This document shows, one piece after another, positions 33,693-44,600 of a DNA stretch of 64,000 bases. The position numbers and the translations under genes were made by a program. The DNA comes from Hirundichthys speculiger (taxonomy: Eukaryota > Chordata > Actinopteri > Beloniformes > Exocoetidae). The stretch covers positions 1,488,001 to 1,552,000 of the forward strand of contig JAGFBZ010002395.1 in the NCBI GenBank assembly GCA_018398805.1, given 5' to 3'. Numbering within the stretch: the first letter of the stretch is position 1; every line of letters starts with the position of its first letter. Under the pieces are notes generated by a model. That model saw nothing but the letters and a program-made list of their open reading frames with translations, was not told the DNA's origin and made no database searches.

Positions 33693-34160
33693 CAGGCATG
33701 GACTGGCCATCGGGCGTACCGGGCAATGCCCGGTGGGCCGACGCACATCTGTGGGCCGGCCCAGGTCTGTCATAAAAAAAAAAAAAAAAAAAGTATATAG
33801 TTTTTATTGACCGCGACGGTAACGGACTGGTAGTCGGCTCATAAAAATCTCCGAGAGGGGGGGGGGGGGACGACGACGACACACACAACAAAACTCAAGA
33901 AAGAGACACTGACAGCTAATCAGACAAGCGCTCCAGTGCTTCACTGATGTGAACGCAGTATGAACGTTATTTTCTGCTGAAGGGAGGGGGTGGAGGAGGG
34001 GCGGGGCCTTGCGAAGCCACGAAGTGGCCCATTGGTTGATTTTCTTGACGGACATTGGGCTAGTCCAATGAAATTTCTCAGCTCTCGTTGGCCCGCCCCT
34101 CCCATCCCTCCTGACCAAATTTTGCCGTTTGGCCTGACCGGAGAGTGTGGTGGCTCGTGG

Positions 34161-34466
34161 ATGAGTATGGAAATGGAGAAAAAAGCACAAAAGCGAAAGG
34201 GAGGAGCAGAAAAGCTCAGAGAACGGAGACAAAAAAAATTAAAAGTGGATGCAGCAAAATGTGACAAAATCACGGAAATGTTTTCAACCACAAGCTCGGG
34301 GGCGGGGGCCGCGGGGCCGTCGAGTGAACAGGTGGTTGTCGGAGAAGAAGCGGACGAGGAGAGGGAGAAGGAGGAGGAGGAGGAGGAGGATGAGGAGGAG
34401 GAGGAGGAGAGAGATGAGACCCAGCAGCAGGGCGAGATTGAGGTCAGAATAGCTATTTGGAGGTGA
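34161..34466 (+). pseudogene. N-terminal remnant of a hAT-type transposase
   Basis: From ATG the frame reads an N-terminal KRKGGAEKLRERRQKKLKVD then AAKCDKITEMF, followed by a long acidic stretch of Glu encoded by a GAG/AGG repeat, then a stop after IAIWR. The KRxGGAEKxR..K start is familiar from fish hAT-derived (ZMYM/BED-like) proteins. A transposase would need several hundred more residues; these are absent. Confidence 0.5.
34363..34415. repeat. GAG/AGG trinucleotide repeat
   Basis: A purine-only repeat within the hAT remnant frame. It codes for poly-Glu in that frame. Confidence 0.85.
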
Positions 34467-34470
34467 TCAC

Positions 34471-34471
34471 C

Positions 34472-34550
<79 letters not shown>
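34471..34550. repeat. TG microsatellite with a GGGTGGG interruption
   Basis: Two long TG tracts separated by tgggtgggtgggtg. It lies just after the hAT frame stop and just before the nested element. Confidence 0.95.
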
Positions 34551-35057
34551 TTTAGTCTTTGTTGTCAAATAATGCTTTGAGTAGATTTGGGGCCCGATCT
34601 TGCGCCAAACCTCCAAAACCTGCTATTAAGGGATATTAGGTATTGGGAGGGGCGTTCCCCCACGAAGAACGCAATCTTCCACCTCCCAAAACCCACGATC
34701 TCACCTGCGAAATCCACGATGTCATGCACACATTATGCATGGGAGTGGTTAGGGCGTTCCACCTGTTTAACCAATCAGTGCGTCAGCAGCCATTGCCTTT
34801 AAGAGCAGGTTGCAGTACCTGCAAACTGCCATGGAACGTCTTTTCACCCAGATCAGAGCAGCTCTCATGGACAGCTGGTCTGGGACTGTGCTGTAGAGCT
34901 TCCTCCTCTTTTTTCCTCCTCCTCCTCTGCACTGATATATACATAACTAGCTTTAACTAATGTGGAGCAAATGATTTAATCATTTCTTTTGTACTCCAAG
35001 AAGTTCCAACAAACTGCTCAGAAAATAGAGCCGGTGAGCTTCCAGGAAAGCATTTAT

Positions 35058-35300
35058 TAACTAGAAAAGCAATCGGAGAGCGCAGACCTCCGCCAAGCAC
35101 AGCAGTTGTGGTTGCTTTAGGGTTCAAGAAACAACTAAACAGCGCAATGTTATCGAAAATTTGAAAGTGATCCAGAATCCAGGATTTCTTCCGGATCACA
35201 CCCAAAATAAAATCAGTTCTTCCTTTTCACATTTCTGACAACTCCTGAAAATGTCATCAAAATCCATCCATAACTTTTTGAGTTATCTTGAACATATCCC
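35058..35300. repeat. Dispersed repeat, copy 2 of the family at 19988
   Basis: Shares ctagaaaagca.t.ggagag, cagacctccgccaag, gaaaatttgaaagtgatcca, tcagttcttccttttcacat and aactttttgagttatcttga with the 19988 copy, in the same orientation. It lacks that copy's terminal cttggcggagg. It has an extra stretch of about 45 bp after the ccaag motif. Confidence 0.8.
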
Positions 35301-35581
35301 CTGCGCAAAGACGCACAGCTGCGCCAAGACGCATAGTTGCTGGGAGCGGTGCTTTTTTCACAACAGAGTTCTGTGATCTCCTCGTTTCCTCCACAGCAAA
35401 CATCTGAATGAGATCATGTCACAGCTGTACAGACATCATCTGCCCTTAAGAGAATAATGTATGAAAGTAATACAGTGATGCATAATCGAGAGGTAGAGCC
35501 GGTTGTGCAGTCCACATGTGACTGGGTGGACGCGCAATGACAGGATTTGGACGCGCTCTTTTACGCGCCGACATGCCAGTT

Positions 35582-35726
35582 GCGCTTTCCACAAACTCGG
35601 TATCTTGCGGTACTGGTGTCTCGCAGATTTTGGGTATTGGGTAATGGGTGGTCACACCACCCATTACCCAATACCCAAAATCTGCGAAGTACAGGTACCG
35701 CAAGATACCGAATTCGTGGAAAGCGC
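35582..35726. repeat. 145-bp near-perfect palindrome
   Basis: The arms of about 71 bp begin gcgctttccac (left) and end gtggaaagcgc (right). The centre gtaatgggtggt-cac-accacccattac is perfect. It is built from the subterminal motifs of the nested element and should extrude a strong cruciform or hairpin. Confidence 0.9.
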
Positions 35727-36125
35727 TAGTGACACGCCCATTGCCGCGCCCACAATGTGCTTAAGGGAGACGGCAAAATGGGTTTTGGGTATTGGGAGGT
35801 GGAAGATTGCATTTCGGCTCCTAAATCTGTGATTTGCAGGTAATGGGTTTTGGGTATTGGGTAATGGGAGGTGCAAGATCGGGCCCTTGGTGTCCAATTT
35901 ACAGTGTTAAGTGTGTTAAAATATTAGTGAAACATTGCTTTGCTGAAATGCATGATAAATAATTTATTTTAATTTTTGAAACTTCACTATGTGCACATAG
36001 TATACAACATGCAGCATGTGCTTCCGCATATCGTATAAATAACCAGCATTTTTGATCACCGGTGTATGGTGGGCCGCCAGGGATCAAAAAGGCCCGGGCC
36101 ATTTTTTGGTCCCAGTCCAGCCCTG

Positions 36126-36133
36126 CTGGTTCT
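36126..36133. repeat. hAT target-site duplication, right (ctggttct)
   Basis: Identical to 33685-33692. Confidence 0.93.
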
Positions 36134-38200
36134 ACATGTGAGGTTCAGCATGTTGATATTCTTCCCCATTTTGTCCTTATGCTCACGCTAAATCAGCACC
36201 TTCCATTTCAGTGGGAGTTTGCATAGTTGCTTTCAAAACCGGAAGTTCATGCTTCATGCAAAAGTCCCACATGTAGCAGTAACGACCAGTTTTGACCGGT
36301 GCTGCCACCCAGTGGATACCATTTTCCTGATACTTGATTTCCACGATTGTGCAAGACTTGCGCCAGACTTTCAAACTTATTTTTCAGAGGTGTTACAGTT
36401 ACAGACGTTTTTCAGTGGAGTTATGTTCACAGAATATCACAGAATATCGTTTTCCTCTTGCAAAGAATTTAACTTTAGAAAATAACATTAACAAAAAAAA
36501 ATATATACATATTTCACGTTGACTCCTTCAGGTCAATTTTGGCTTCAGTGGAAGTGAGAACTCTGTATTTATGTCAGGAATTACAGCATTCTAACGTTTG
36601 GCATTGTGTAGGTTTGGCATTGTGTAGCGTTTTATTGTGTAGCAGATCAGGACTTGTACACAGAGAACAAAAATGAGAAGAAAAATTATGTATAAAAGTT
36701 TGGACAGAGGTTATTATTAAATCATTGAAAAGCTTACAGAAAATAAGAAATGTGCAGATGTTTCAGTCCACCTTGGACTTTTCCTCAGTGCAGAATAAAG
36801 TATGTATGATGAGTCTTCCTGAACGTGGCTGACTCAGCAGATGCACCTAACTGGAAGTTTCTGAAACACACATCTCCAGTGCGCCACCGTAAATCCATAT
36901 GGACACAAATTAAGTGTTAAGATTAAAATGGGATGCCACGACGCCAGACTATAAAATAACTAAAAACAGGAAACAGTTCATTTGTAGTTCTTCATTTAAG
37001 AGCTAGATAGGATATACAGTTTTCAACTATTTTATTTGCATAAATTTTGTGTGGCCTGTATGTTTTTAAGACAGATAGAAACTTACTACTACTTCACTTC
37101 TTAAGCGAAAAGGTCAGCTTTTTCTTTTTTTTCCTCTTTTTTTGGGGGGAGATTTTAGCACACTCAGTAATACAGTACAGGAAATATATATCAAATATAT
37201 ATGAAATATACATTAAAAAAACAGTCAGTCTGTAAAAAAAACTTGTCTTTGCCTCCACTGTCTTTTTCTGCTTAAATAGCTGCATTAGTGCTGCATTATT
37301 CTGGTGCTTTACATACATATTCATGGGTCTGCAGTGAAGTAGCCCCTTGAAGCATGCATCGATGGTGCTCGTAGAGAATTTACGACCCTCATTTTGTTTT
37401 GGACGGAGGTACTAGCTGCCACATAGAGAGCTACTCCACAGTTGTGTTGATGGCACCAGCAGCATCTGTAACAGCTTAATGACAGTGTGCGCTCAGCCCA
37501 AATGCTTTTCAGATGGGTACTTAACATGAACAGCACACATCAAAGAAAATGTTTTCTTTTTGTTGGCTGCTGTTGAAATGATAAAGCTGATGCTTCTTCA
37601 TTTTTCAATGTTTTGGTGGTTATTTATTTATTTATTTATTTATTTTTACCCCTTATTGAACAACAGGGCATAATGAATGGTTTGAAGAAGATCTGTAATT
37701 ATAAGCAGATGTTTTCATTCTATATATAGCATTTTATTCTTCAAGTAACTCCCAACTTCCTCTGGCTGTGTAAATATATTATTAACCCTGAACATGTTTT
37801 GTCTTGTGTGGAAAAAGACTCACATATTGATGTTAATGTCATATCCATATGCTTGTTCCAGCTTTAGCTGCAGTAACACACAGCACACAAAAAGCATAGA
37901 AACATGAGAGAGAAGAAGGAAATCTGTCCTCCTCCTTGTGAAAGACGATAGCAATGGGGAAAGGAGGGAGGAGGAATGAAGGAGAAGGGGGAGGGTAAAC
38001 ACACCCAGACAGAGCCATGTCTGACATCCTCGCTCTCTGACAAAAAAAAGAAAGAAATCACAGATACAAAGGCAGAGGAGAAAGTGGAGAAAGAAGGACA
38101 GGGAGAAGAGGCTAAACGATTGGCAGGGAGGGGGAAAAAGGGGGTGAAAGAGATGCACAAGAGCTGCATCAGTTCGTGTCTGCATGGAACAAAAATCATT
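36134..38200. other. Intergenic, no gene recognised
   Basis: AT-rich, with a TTTA tetranucleotide run near 37622-37646. The purine-rich stretch 37900-38160 precedes the DIXDC1 start exon. The short open frames look like chance. Confidence 0.4.
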
Positions 38201-38204
38201 GTGT

Positions 38205-38605
38205 TTGTGAAGGGGAGCTGGTGAGCTCAGCCACCAGTGCGATGAGAAACCAGGCAGACTGGAGTTGCTGGTGCTGCTGAACACCAGTCCTCCCTCCAGC
38301 CCTCCCCATCTCTCTCTGCCAGCTCCGACACAACCTTGGGATGATTTAGAGAAAACAGGTTTGTTTTTTATTAGGATTTGGGGCTTTATGTTTCAGGAAT
38401 ATTCTGCTGGAGAGGATTTCAACGTGCTGTTATTTTTGATTGAACACAGTGTGCGACGTGGACGCTCCTGTGGTTGCTGCTCTCAGGGCTGCTCCCCTCC
38501 CTGCTGCCTCCGGCTCCATCTGGACTATGGTCCTGACTGAGAAGCAGAGTATCACCCAGAAGCACAGCTCCAACCATATGGGAGGATAAGCCTGTAAACA
38601 CCAGC
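38205..38605 (+). promoter_or_regulatory. Probable 5' UTR/promoter of the short DIXDC1 isoform
   Basis: Directly upstream of the isoform-specific ATG at 38606. The sequence is less AT-rich, has C/T-rich blocks (ccctccagccctcccc) and a long purine tract further up (38040-38160). No TATA box is evident. The boundaries are inferred. Confidence 0.35.
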
Positions 38606-38628
38606 ATGGGAGCGAAACAGATGAAATG
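38606..38628 (+). CDS. dixdc1: DIXDC1 isoform-specific first coding exon
   Basis: Encodes MGAKQMK and two bases of Cys, then the donor gtaaga. It joins in frame to 41911 ([15 protein letters not shown]). Too short to find by open-frame length; assigned because it matches the remembered short-isoform start and the phase fits. Confidence 0.8.
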
Positions 38629-41600
38629 GTAAGAGATGTTGATTTTATTCCTCTGGCTGCTGTTTTCATCAACGATGCATGAGCGCATCAGTTGCAGATA
38701 TATTCCTCCCATCACACCTAAATCCAGAACTTCCACTTGATTAGCTTCTTCTAAAAGTATTAATTCTTAGCAACAAGACTTTGAAGCCGAACTGTGCAGG
38801 TTATTGTTTTGTGTTTGCGGTGCAGAAGGTGTGGGTGTGTCCCATTGTGTGTCAGTATGAGCTGAGCAGCTATTGCCTAGCAACCACCGTCTGACTGCCA
38901 TTACTGGTCCTCCCATGTTCTTATCCAAATATAACACCACATTTAAAATAAGAAAAAGAAAAGTATTGTTTTTTTTTTGTTTGTTTTTTTCTTTGTGTAC
39001 ACTATAACAAGACACCATTAGGATTACAGGAACAATTTAGAAAGCTGTCCTACTTAAGACTTTGTATAATATACATCAGTAAAGCTCAGTAGAGTTCAGG
39101 CAGGTAGGCTGCAGCCAATTATCAGCCAAACAAAAGTAGACTAGATAATAATGTTAATATGTAGTATATGTAATATGAGGTACATCAGTAAAAACTGAAT
39201 TCTTTAATATGACATTATCAGTTCTCGTTTATTATAAAATCTTATATGTAAAAGTAACCATTAAACACAACTGTTAAATAGAGGAATAAAATGTTGAATT
39301 CAGTGTGGAGAAGATAAAAAAAAAAAAGATATTAGTGCTTCAAAATTGCACTTTGGTTAAACTGTAGAAGAATTTAAGATACTCAGTACTTTCCAACAGG
39401 GCTGATCAAAAGATGTTAATCTGATATATTGAGGCTCATGTTGTGCAAATCCCATGTAGCTTTTAATCTCTTGCTAAATCCATATGTTCCAAATCTGTAC
39501 ATATGTGTTCTGTTTGACACAACAGCAGTTGGCATTTCAATTTTTTCTTGACACTTATTTAAACTGGTCCCTCAGGCGGAAACAGAAGCTATTCCAATAA
39601 TGTCATCGTGTGCAGTGACAAGATTGGCAGAAGGCCGCCTCTTTTAACCGCTTTGGAGAAACACTTAAGGATAATTACAACAGCATCTGATAAGACACAC
39701 ACTTCATGTCATTATATGAGCTGGTGAAATGGCTCTGGAGAGGAGCAGGAAGGATCATACTATCAGATGTTTTCTGTTATGCCAGAAAAGGTTTATGACA
39801 CTGAGCAGGACTGAAAATTCCCTGTTTCAAGTCCAGGCTTTTTAACTATTAATTTAATGTGAAGCAGTTTTACATAAAGCCTCATATTGTGATTAGTTTG
39901 GCACACCTTTGACAAAAGCCCTCTTCAAACATTATATCAATACAATTAACACACATAATAAAACTTTATTCACCTGTCAAAGCAATAGTGTTGAGTTTGT
40001 CAAACATTTGTTACTTTTGCATTAATTAATGTTCCTGGTGTCTTTGTTTAGAAAGTGGAAGGGAGAGCACGTAACATGCACAATATTCATATTCACACAA
40101 AACTAGGAAGTGAGATTTAATACCAAAATAGCTAATATCATTACAGTTTTCTCATATCATGCCATACAGGCTAAAAGAGTTCATATTAGCTGCAGCTCAG
40201 ATGTACTTCATTCAGACGGCCCAGACACTGAGAAAAACAACAGAGGAGCTTAAGCTAATTATGTACGTAAACCTAAGGAACGGGAACTCCTGAACAATGT
40301 TGTTATTTACAAAGATCTTGTCAGATTTCTTTTAACAGCTGACCATGTGCAGTTTGTGCAGTGACCATGTGCAGTGACCATCCCACAGTTTCTCTGCTTC
40401 ACTTGGTCTGACAGAATCAGGTTGCCGTCCCAAATGTGAAGAGTTGCAGGAAACAGGCAGGTTATGAACAAAACAGACTTTACAAAGGTAGATAGGGAGA
40501 TATATTTTGTACTATACAGTGTGAGAGAATATCAATCTTTTTAGAAGAACTCAACAAAAATCTTTGTACGTGTAAATGAGTGTAGTATTTGTTGTTTAAA
40601 TAGCATCTTTGTCAGTAATTTTTGCTGTCCTATAGGCTCTTTATCGGCAAAATGGAAACTTAGCTGTTTACAAAAAAGTTTGTGATCATTTGGACAATCT
40701 CAAGTATACAAGACATACCAGGATAGTTTGCCACTGCCTCACATACTATATCCCATAATGCAGTGTGGCAGTACAGCAGTAGCCCATCGCAGTGGTCACA
40801 TGACCAGCTTCTGCTATATAGCATAGCATATGTGATCAGTACATATTAACAACAACCACCAGACCAATATGCAGTACATACTGCACACTGCACTGGAAGT
40901 ACTGAATGTTGTTTGGAGTTTTGAAAACTGCCGGTGTATTGGTCAGCTCACAGCTTTTGTCTTAAATAAAAATATCTCAGCATCTACTGAATAAATGTCA
41001 ACAAAATGTGCTACAGCTATGCCCAGTGTAAGAATCATTATTTCTGACTTCTCTTTTATGGCCAACAAGAGATTTACACTCCAAAGCACTCCAAACTGAC
41101 AAAAGAAAACACATTCTTACTGTCTTAAATGTTTAGGCATGCAAATTAAATCCGTCAGGACATTCTTTTCATTTCTAAACATAGTCTATCCCACAGCTAA
41201 ATCCAAAGTTTTGTTTTTTCTTCCTTTAGTTGTCTACCCTCAGGAGGACATTGAGTTCTGTTGCTTTTTTATGGTTTTGTAAGAGCAGAGTCTTGCCCTG
41301 TTTCTGCAGTTTTTGACCTGTTTGTTTTTACATTCATTCAGAAAAAGGAAGGAATCTCATGTATCATGTTTCAGGTCACAGGTTGCACTAGTTGTATTCT
41401 GTTACCTAAAACAGAGTAGAGTGATCAGAGCAGCTGGTTTGTGAAGTACTTTCTGAAAACACAAACTCATCTTCATTGCGCTGCAAGAAAAACCAGCTCC
41501 TCAGACACCATGAAAGTGTTATGTTTTGAAATTATGGCCAAAGGGGGAGCAAATATGCAAAGAATTTCCTGTGGGAAAATGACTGGGTTGCATGCATTCC

Positions 41601-44600
41601 TGCTCCTGTTGTGTATTTTGTCAGCAGGTTTCAAATCTGATGAGTAATGTTTTTTCTTTATATAATTCTATTATTCTCCTTTTTTTTTTTTTTTTGACAG
41701 TCTGTATTGTAATGGCCATTACATGTTAAAAAAATGTATTTGGTTTGGAATACTTTGCCCATATCAGATTAATTCCCATTTGGTACTCCTCTGAGAGTGA
41801 TTAAAGTGTAAATCTCAATTTTATGTATTTAGGTTTATTTACTGCTGTTCATTTGGCAGGATATAAACACATTTATTCCTGCTTATTCCCACCATCTGTT
41901 TAAGTCTCAGCTCAGCCAGCCCTGCTCACTCCCCCAAAGAGGAGTACATTATTGCCAAGTCCATTGAAAACCCAGTGGAAGAATCAGTCCACAATCCGTC
42001 TGAGAACCAGGAGGAACCTCAGGAAGAGAAATCTGAGCTGACAGAGAAGTCTGCCCCAGGTTGGTTGGCTGCACATCAGTTCTTTTAGAGGCAGGTGTGA
42101 TGCAATCAGAAAAAAAAAAAAAAAACATCTTTCCTCTCTTCCTCTCAGAGGAGGTGCCTCTCTGTGGGTTGTGTCCCTCCCTCGGGCATGATGGGCAGGA
42201 GGAAGAAAAGTCCTGGGAGGAGCAGCTGGATGCTCACCAGGAGCAGCTGGAGAAGGAGATGCAGGAAGCCAGAAGGATGGTGTTCCGCTTACAGGTAACT
42301 CTGGGTGATAAAACTTTACAAAAAACAGCACAGCTGCTTGGAAATCTTCAGATGAAGACTGCAGATGAAGGTTGCTGTTCAAGAACAGTGTACAGTGAGA
42401 CTTTGGTCTGGTGAGATGCCTGACTGTGCCAACATCTGTAGTAATTACATGTAGTTCAAACCACTAAATGAGGTTTAATGATTGGCAACAAATGAATAAC
42501 AGAGAATTAAAAAAATGTGATTATTTTACAGTATATTCTACTCAGCAAACGTAACTTAAAAAAAAAGGAAGACCTCTTTCAGTTCTAAGGTTCTGCGTAT
42601 CAGGATATAATTCATGTGAAATCACGTGGTCACTCTTTACTTAAGCCACAAGAGAGAAATATTTCGTGGGAAATTCACGCAGAAATTCAAAAATGCTTCC
42701 ACTGGAATTAAGAAGTTAAGTAGCAACCAGGTTCTGCTATTCAAATATGCTTTATTAATTGATCACCAGCAGGTGTGACTATCTTTGTAAAAGCAATTTT
42801 CTGGTCTGGAGCCTTCCTTTGCGTGTTAACACAAGGAGGAAAAAGTCAACAATGATCTTTGAGAACTAACTGCTGCTGTACATCAATCTGGGGAGGGTTG
42901 CAAGGCCATTTCCAAGCAATCCAGAGTCTATCGTGCTACGGTGAAAGAGATCACTTACAAGTGGAAAACATCCAGGATGGTTGCTAATCTTCTCAGGCCC
43001 AGTGAGTTCACCCCAAGGTTAGGCTATGCAATGCTCAGAGAAAGTGTAAGAAACCTATCAGCTTCATTTGAGAAAGGTTAAAGTTCACAATAAGAAGACT
43101 GCACAGGGATGACTTGTTTGGAGATCTTGCCAGGAGAACGACTTTTTTTCACTAAACGGCACAGCAAGCAAGCAATCACAAGACTTCTGGAACAACTTAT
43201 TTGGCAATAATGTTCAGTGCCACAGTTTGGGTTGTTCTGCAGCCACCTGACTTTGATGCTGCCTTTGTGTCGATCATGAACTCATCTGAATATCCGAGTA
43301 AGCTTGAGTCAATATATCTGTCCAACAGCTGTAGCTTTGTTGATTTTGGGTCATGCAATAAGAGAAAGATCTCAGGTATCCAAGGAAATCTATAACAGTG
43401 ACTGAAAAAGAAAAGAATCCAGTTGTTGCAGTGGTTCAAAGTCCAGTCTGAAATGTAGTAGCAAGACCTATATGGGGCAATGCATTAATAAATGTCTGAA
43501 GTGCTGCAGTGCTGTAAAGCAGAGTGGAACACAGCGATGTGACAGACTCAAATACTAAAAATGGTTACTTCAGGCTGCTGCTGCTGAAGTTGGTTCTATA
43601 AGCTACTGTGCAATACAGTGTACTTTATTTTTTTTTTTTACCACACTGCTACTGAATTGGGGCTTAATTTTGTTAAATGAATAATAATGTACTGTAATAT
43701 GTTTTCCTGAGGTTGTATTAACCTACTTTTAAGACAGCGTAAAGCCCAAAAAGCTTTATATTGTATGTAAAAAGTTAGAATTGAAAGAGGATATACTTTC
43801 TTTTTCACGTGACAGTATGTTTATGTCCCCAGGCTTTGCTGCTGCATGGCTCCCTCCCTGAAGAAGACCAGGACGGATCCATGAGCCTTGGAGATAACAG
43901 GCCAAGCACTGACCAGCAGCTGGTACAGTACTGCTTTCTCTCCCTCTCTGATAAGAAAGAGATACTTTGTTGTTCCTTTTGTGAAGTATTCATGTCGGTC
44001 CTTCTGCGGCGATGATCTGTGCAGCCATCACTCCTCTTGGAGCGGTTGCTGTAGAGCACAGATTATTCCCTCTGATCTGTTAGCCTATGATCATTCATTG
44101 CCGTTGACTCCACACACATTCTGACATTTTCGTGCTCTCTAATTATGCAGCTCATACTCTCTCCCTTTGAAGGTTCTAATCCGGAGTCGTCTTGACCAAA
44201 GCATGGAGGAAGCCCTTGATCTCAAGGTACCGTAAGTAAACGTAATTGGAATTAATATAGATGGGCTGTGTCACGAGCAGAGTGCCTTTCTCTAATACTT
44301 CTGTTCACCTGTGTGGTTCTTAGAGGGAACTCCTGAGGCACAAGCAGGAGACACGACACATTCAGGCTATCAAGGTAAACCTCTTACTCTAATTTCATAC
44401 TTGGGATCTGAATTAAAATGGATTAAAGAATGTAATTCAGTCTGTTCCATTTTACACCCTTCCAAACTGATCATTTTCTTGTGTTTGACTCACACAATAC
44501 ATACTTTTCATTTCTGTGCAATGATAAGGGGAGGGGGGAGGGAGGTGATGCAGGTTGACCTGTATTTGCATCCTCTTTCCTTTCCTCTTTGATCCTCCCT

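Larger units (their letters stand above)
34590..35886. mobile_element. Nested DNA element with gggcccgatcttgc terminal inverted repeats
   Basis: Perfect 14-bp terminal inverted repeats lie at both ends (gggcccgatcttgc / gcaagatcgggccc). The flanking ttg on each side may be a 3-bp target duplication, which fits PIF/Harbinger-like transposition, but this is weak. Internal subterminal motifs (gggtattggg, taatggg) recur many times. It has no transposase and carries another repeat (about 35058-35300) and a 145-bp palindrome. Confidence 0.8.
33693..36125 (+). mobile_element. hAT-superfamily element, disrupted by a nested element
   Basis: The ends are related inverted repeats (caggcatggactgg at the left; cagtccagccctg at the right) and the flanks are an identical 8-bp duplication, the hAT signature. 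It spans 2,433 bp, of which 34590-35886 is a second element inserted inside. The remaining 1.1 kb keeps only the start of a protein (34161-34466) and no catalytic domain. It is probably non-autonomous or internally deleted. Confidence 0.9.

Noticed and set aside
33451..34291. Several 110-146-codon minus-strand frames
   Set aside because: Overlap the interspersed repeat and the hAT element; low-complexity Pro/Ser/Phe strings opposite purine-rich DNA.
36183..36374. 63-codon minus-strand frame with protein-like composition (KYQENGIHWVAAPVKTGRYC)
   Set aside because: No splice or conservation support, next to the hAT boundary, and frames on both strands are similarly open; left unannotated.
37820..38284. 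154-codon Ser/Phe/Leu-rich minus-strand frame
   Set aside because: Opposite a purine-rich tract upstream of the DIXDC1 first exon; pyrimidine composition alone gives the open frame.
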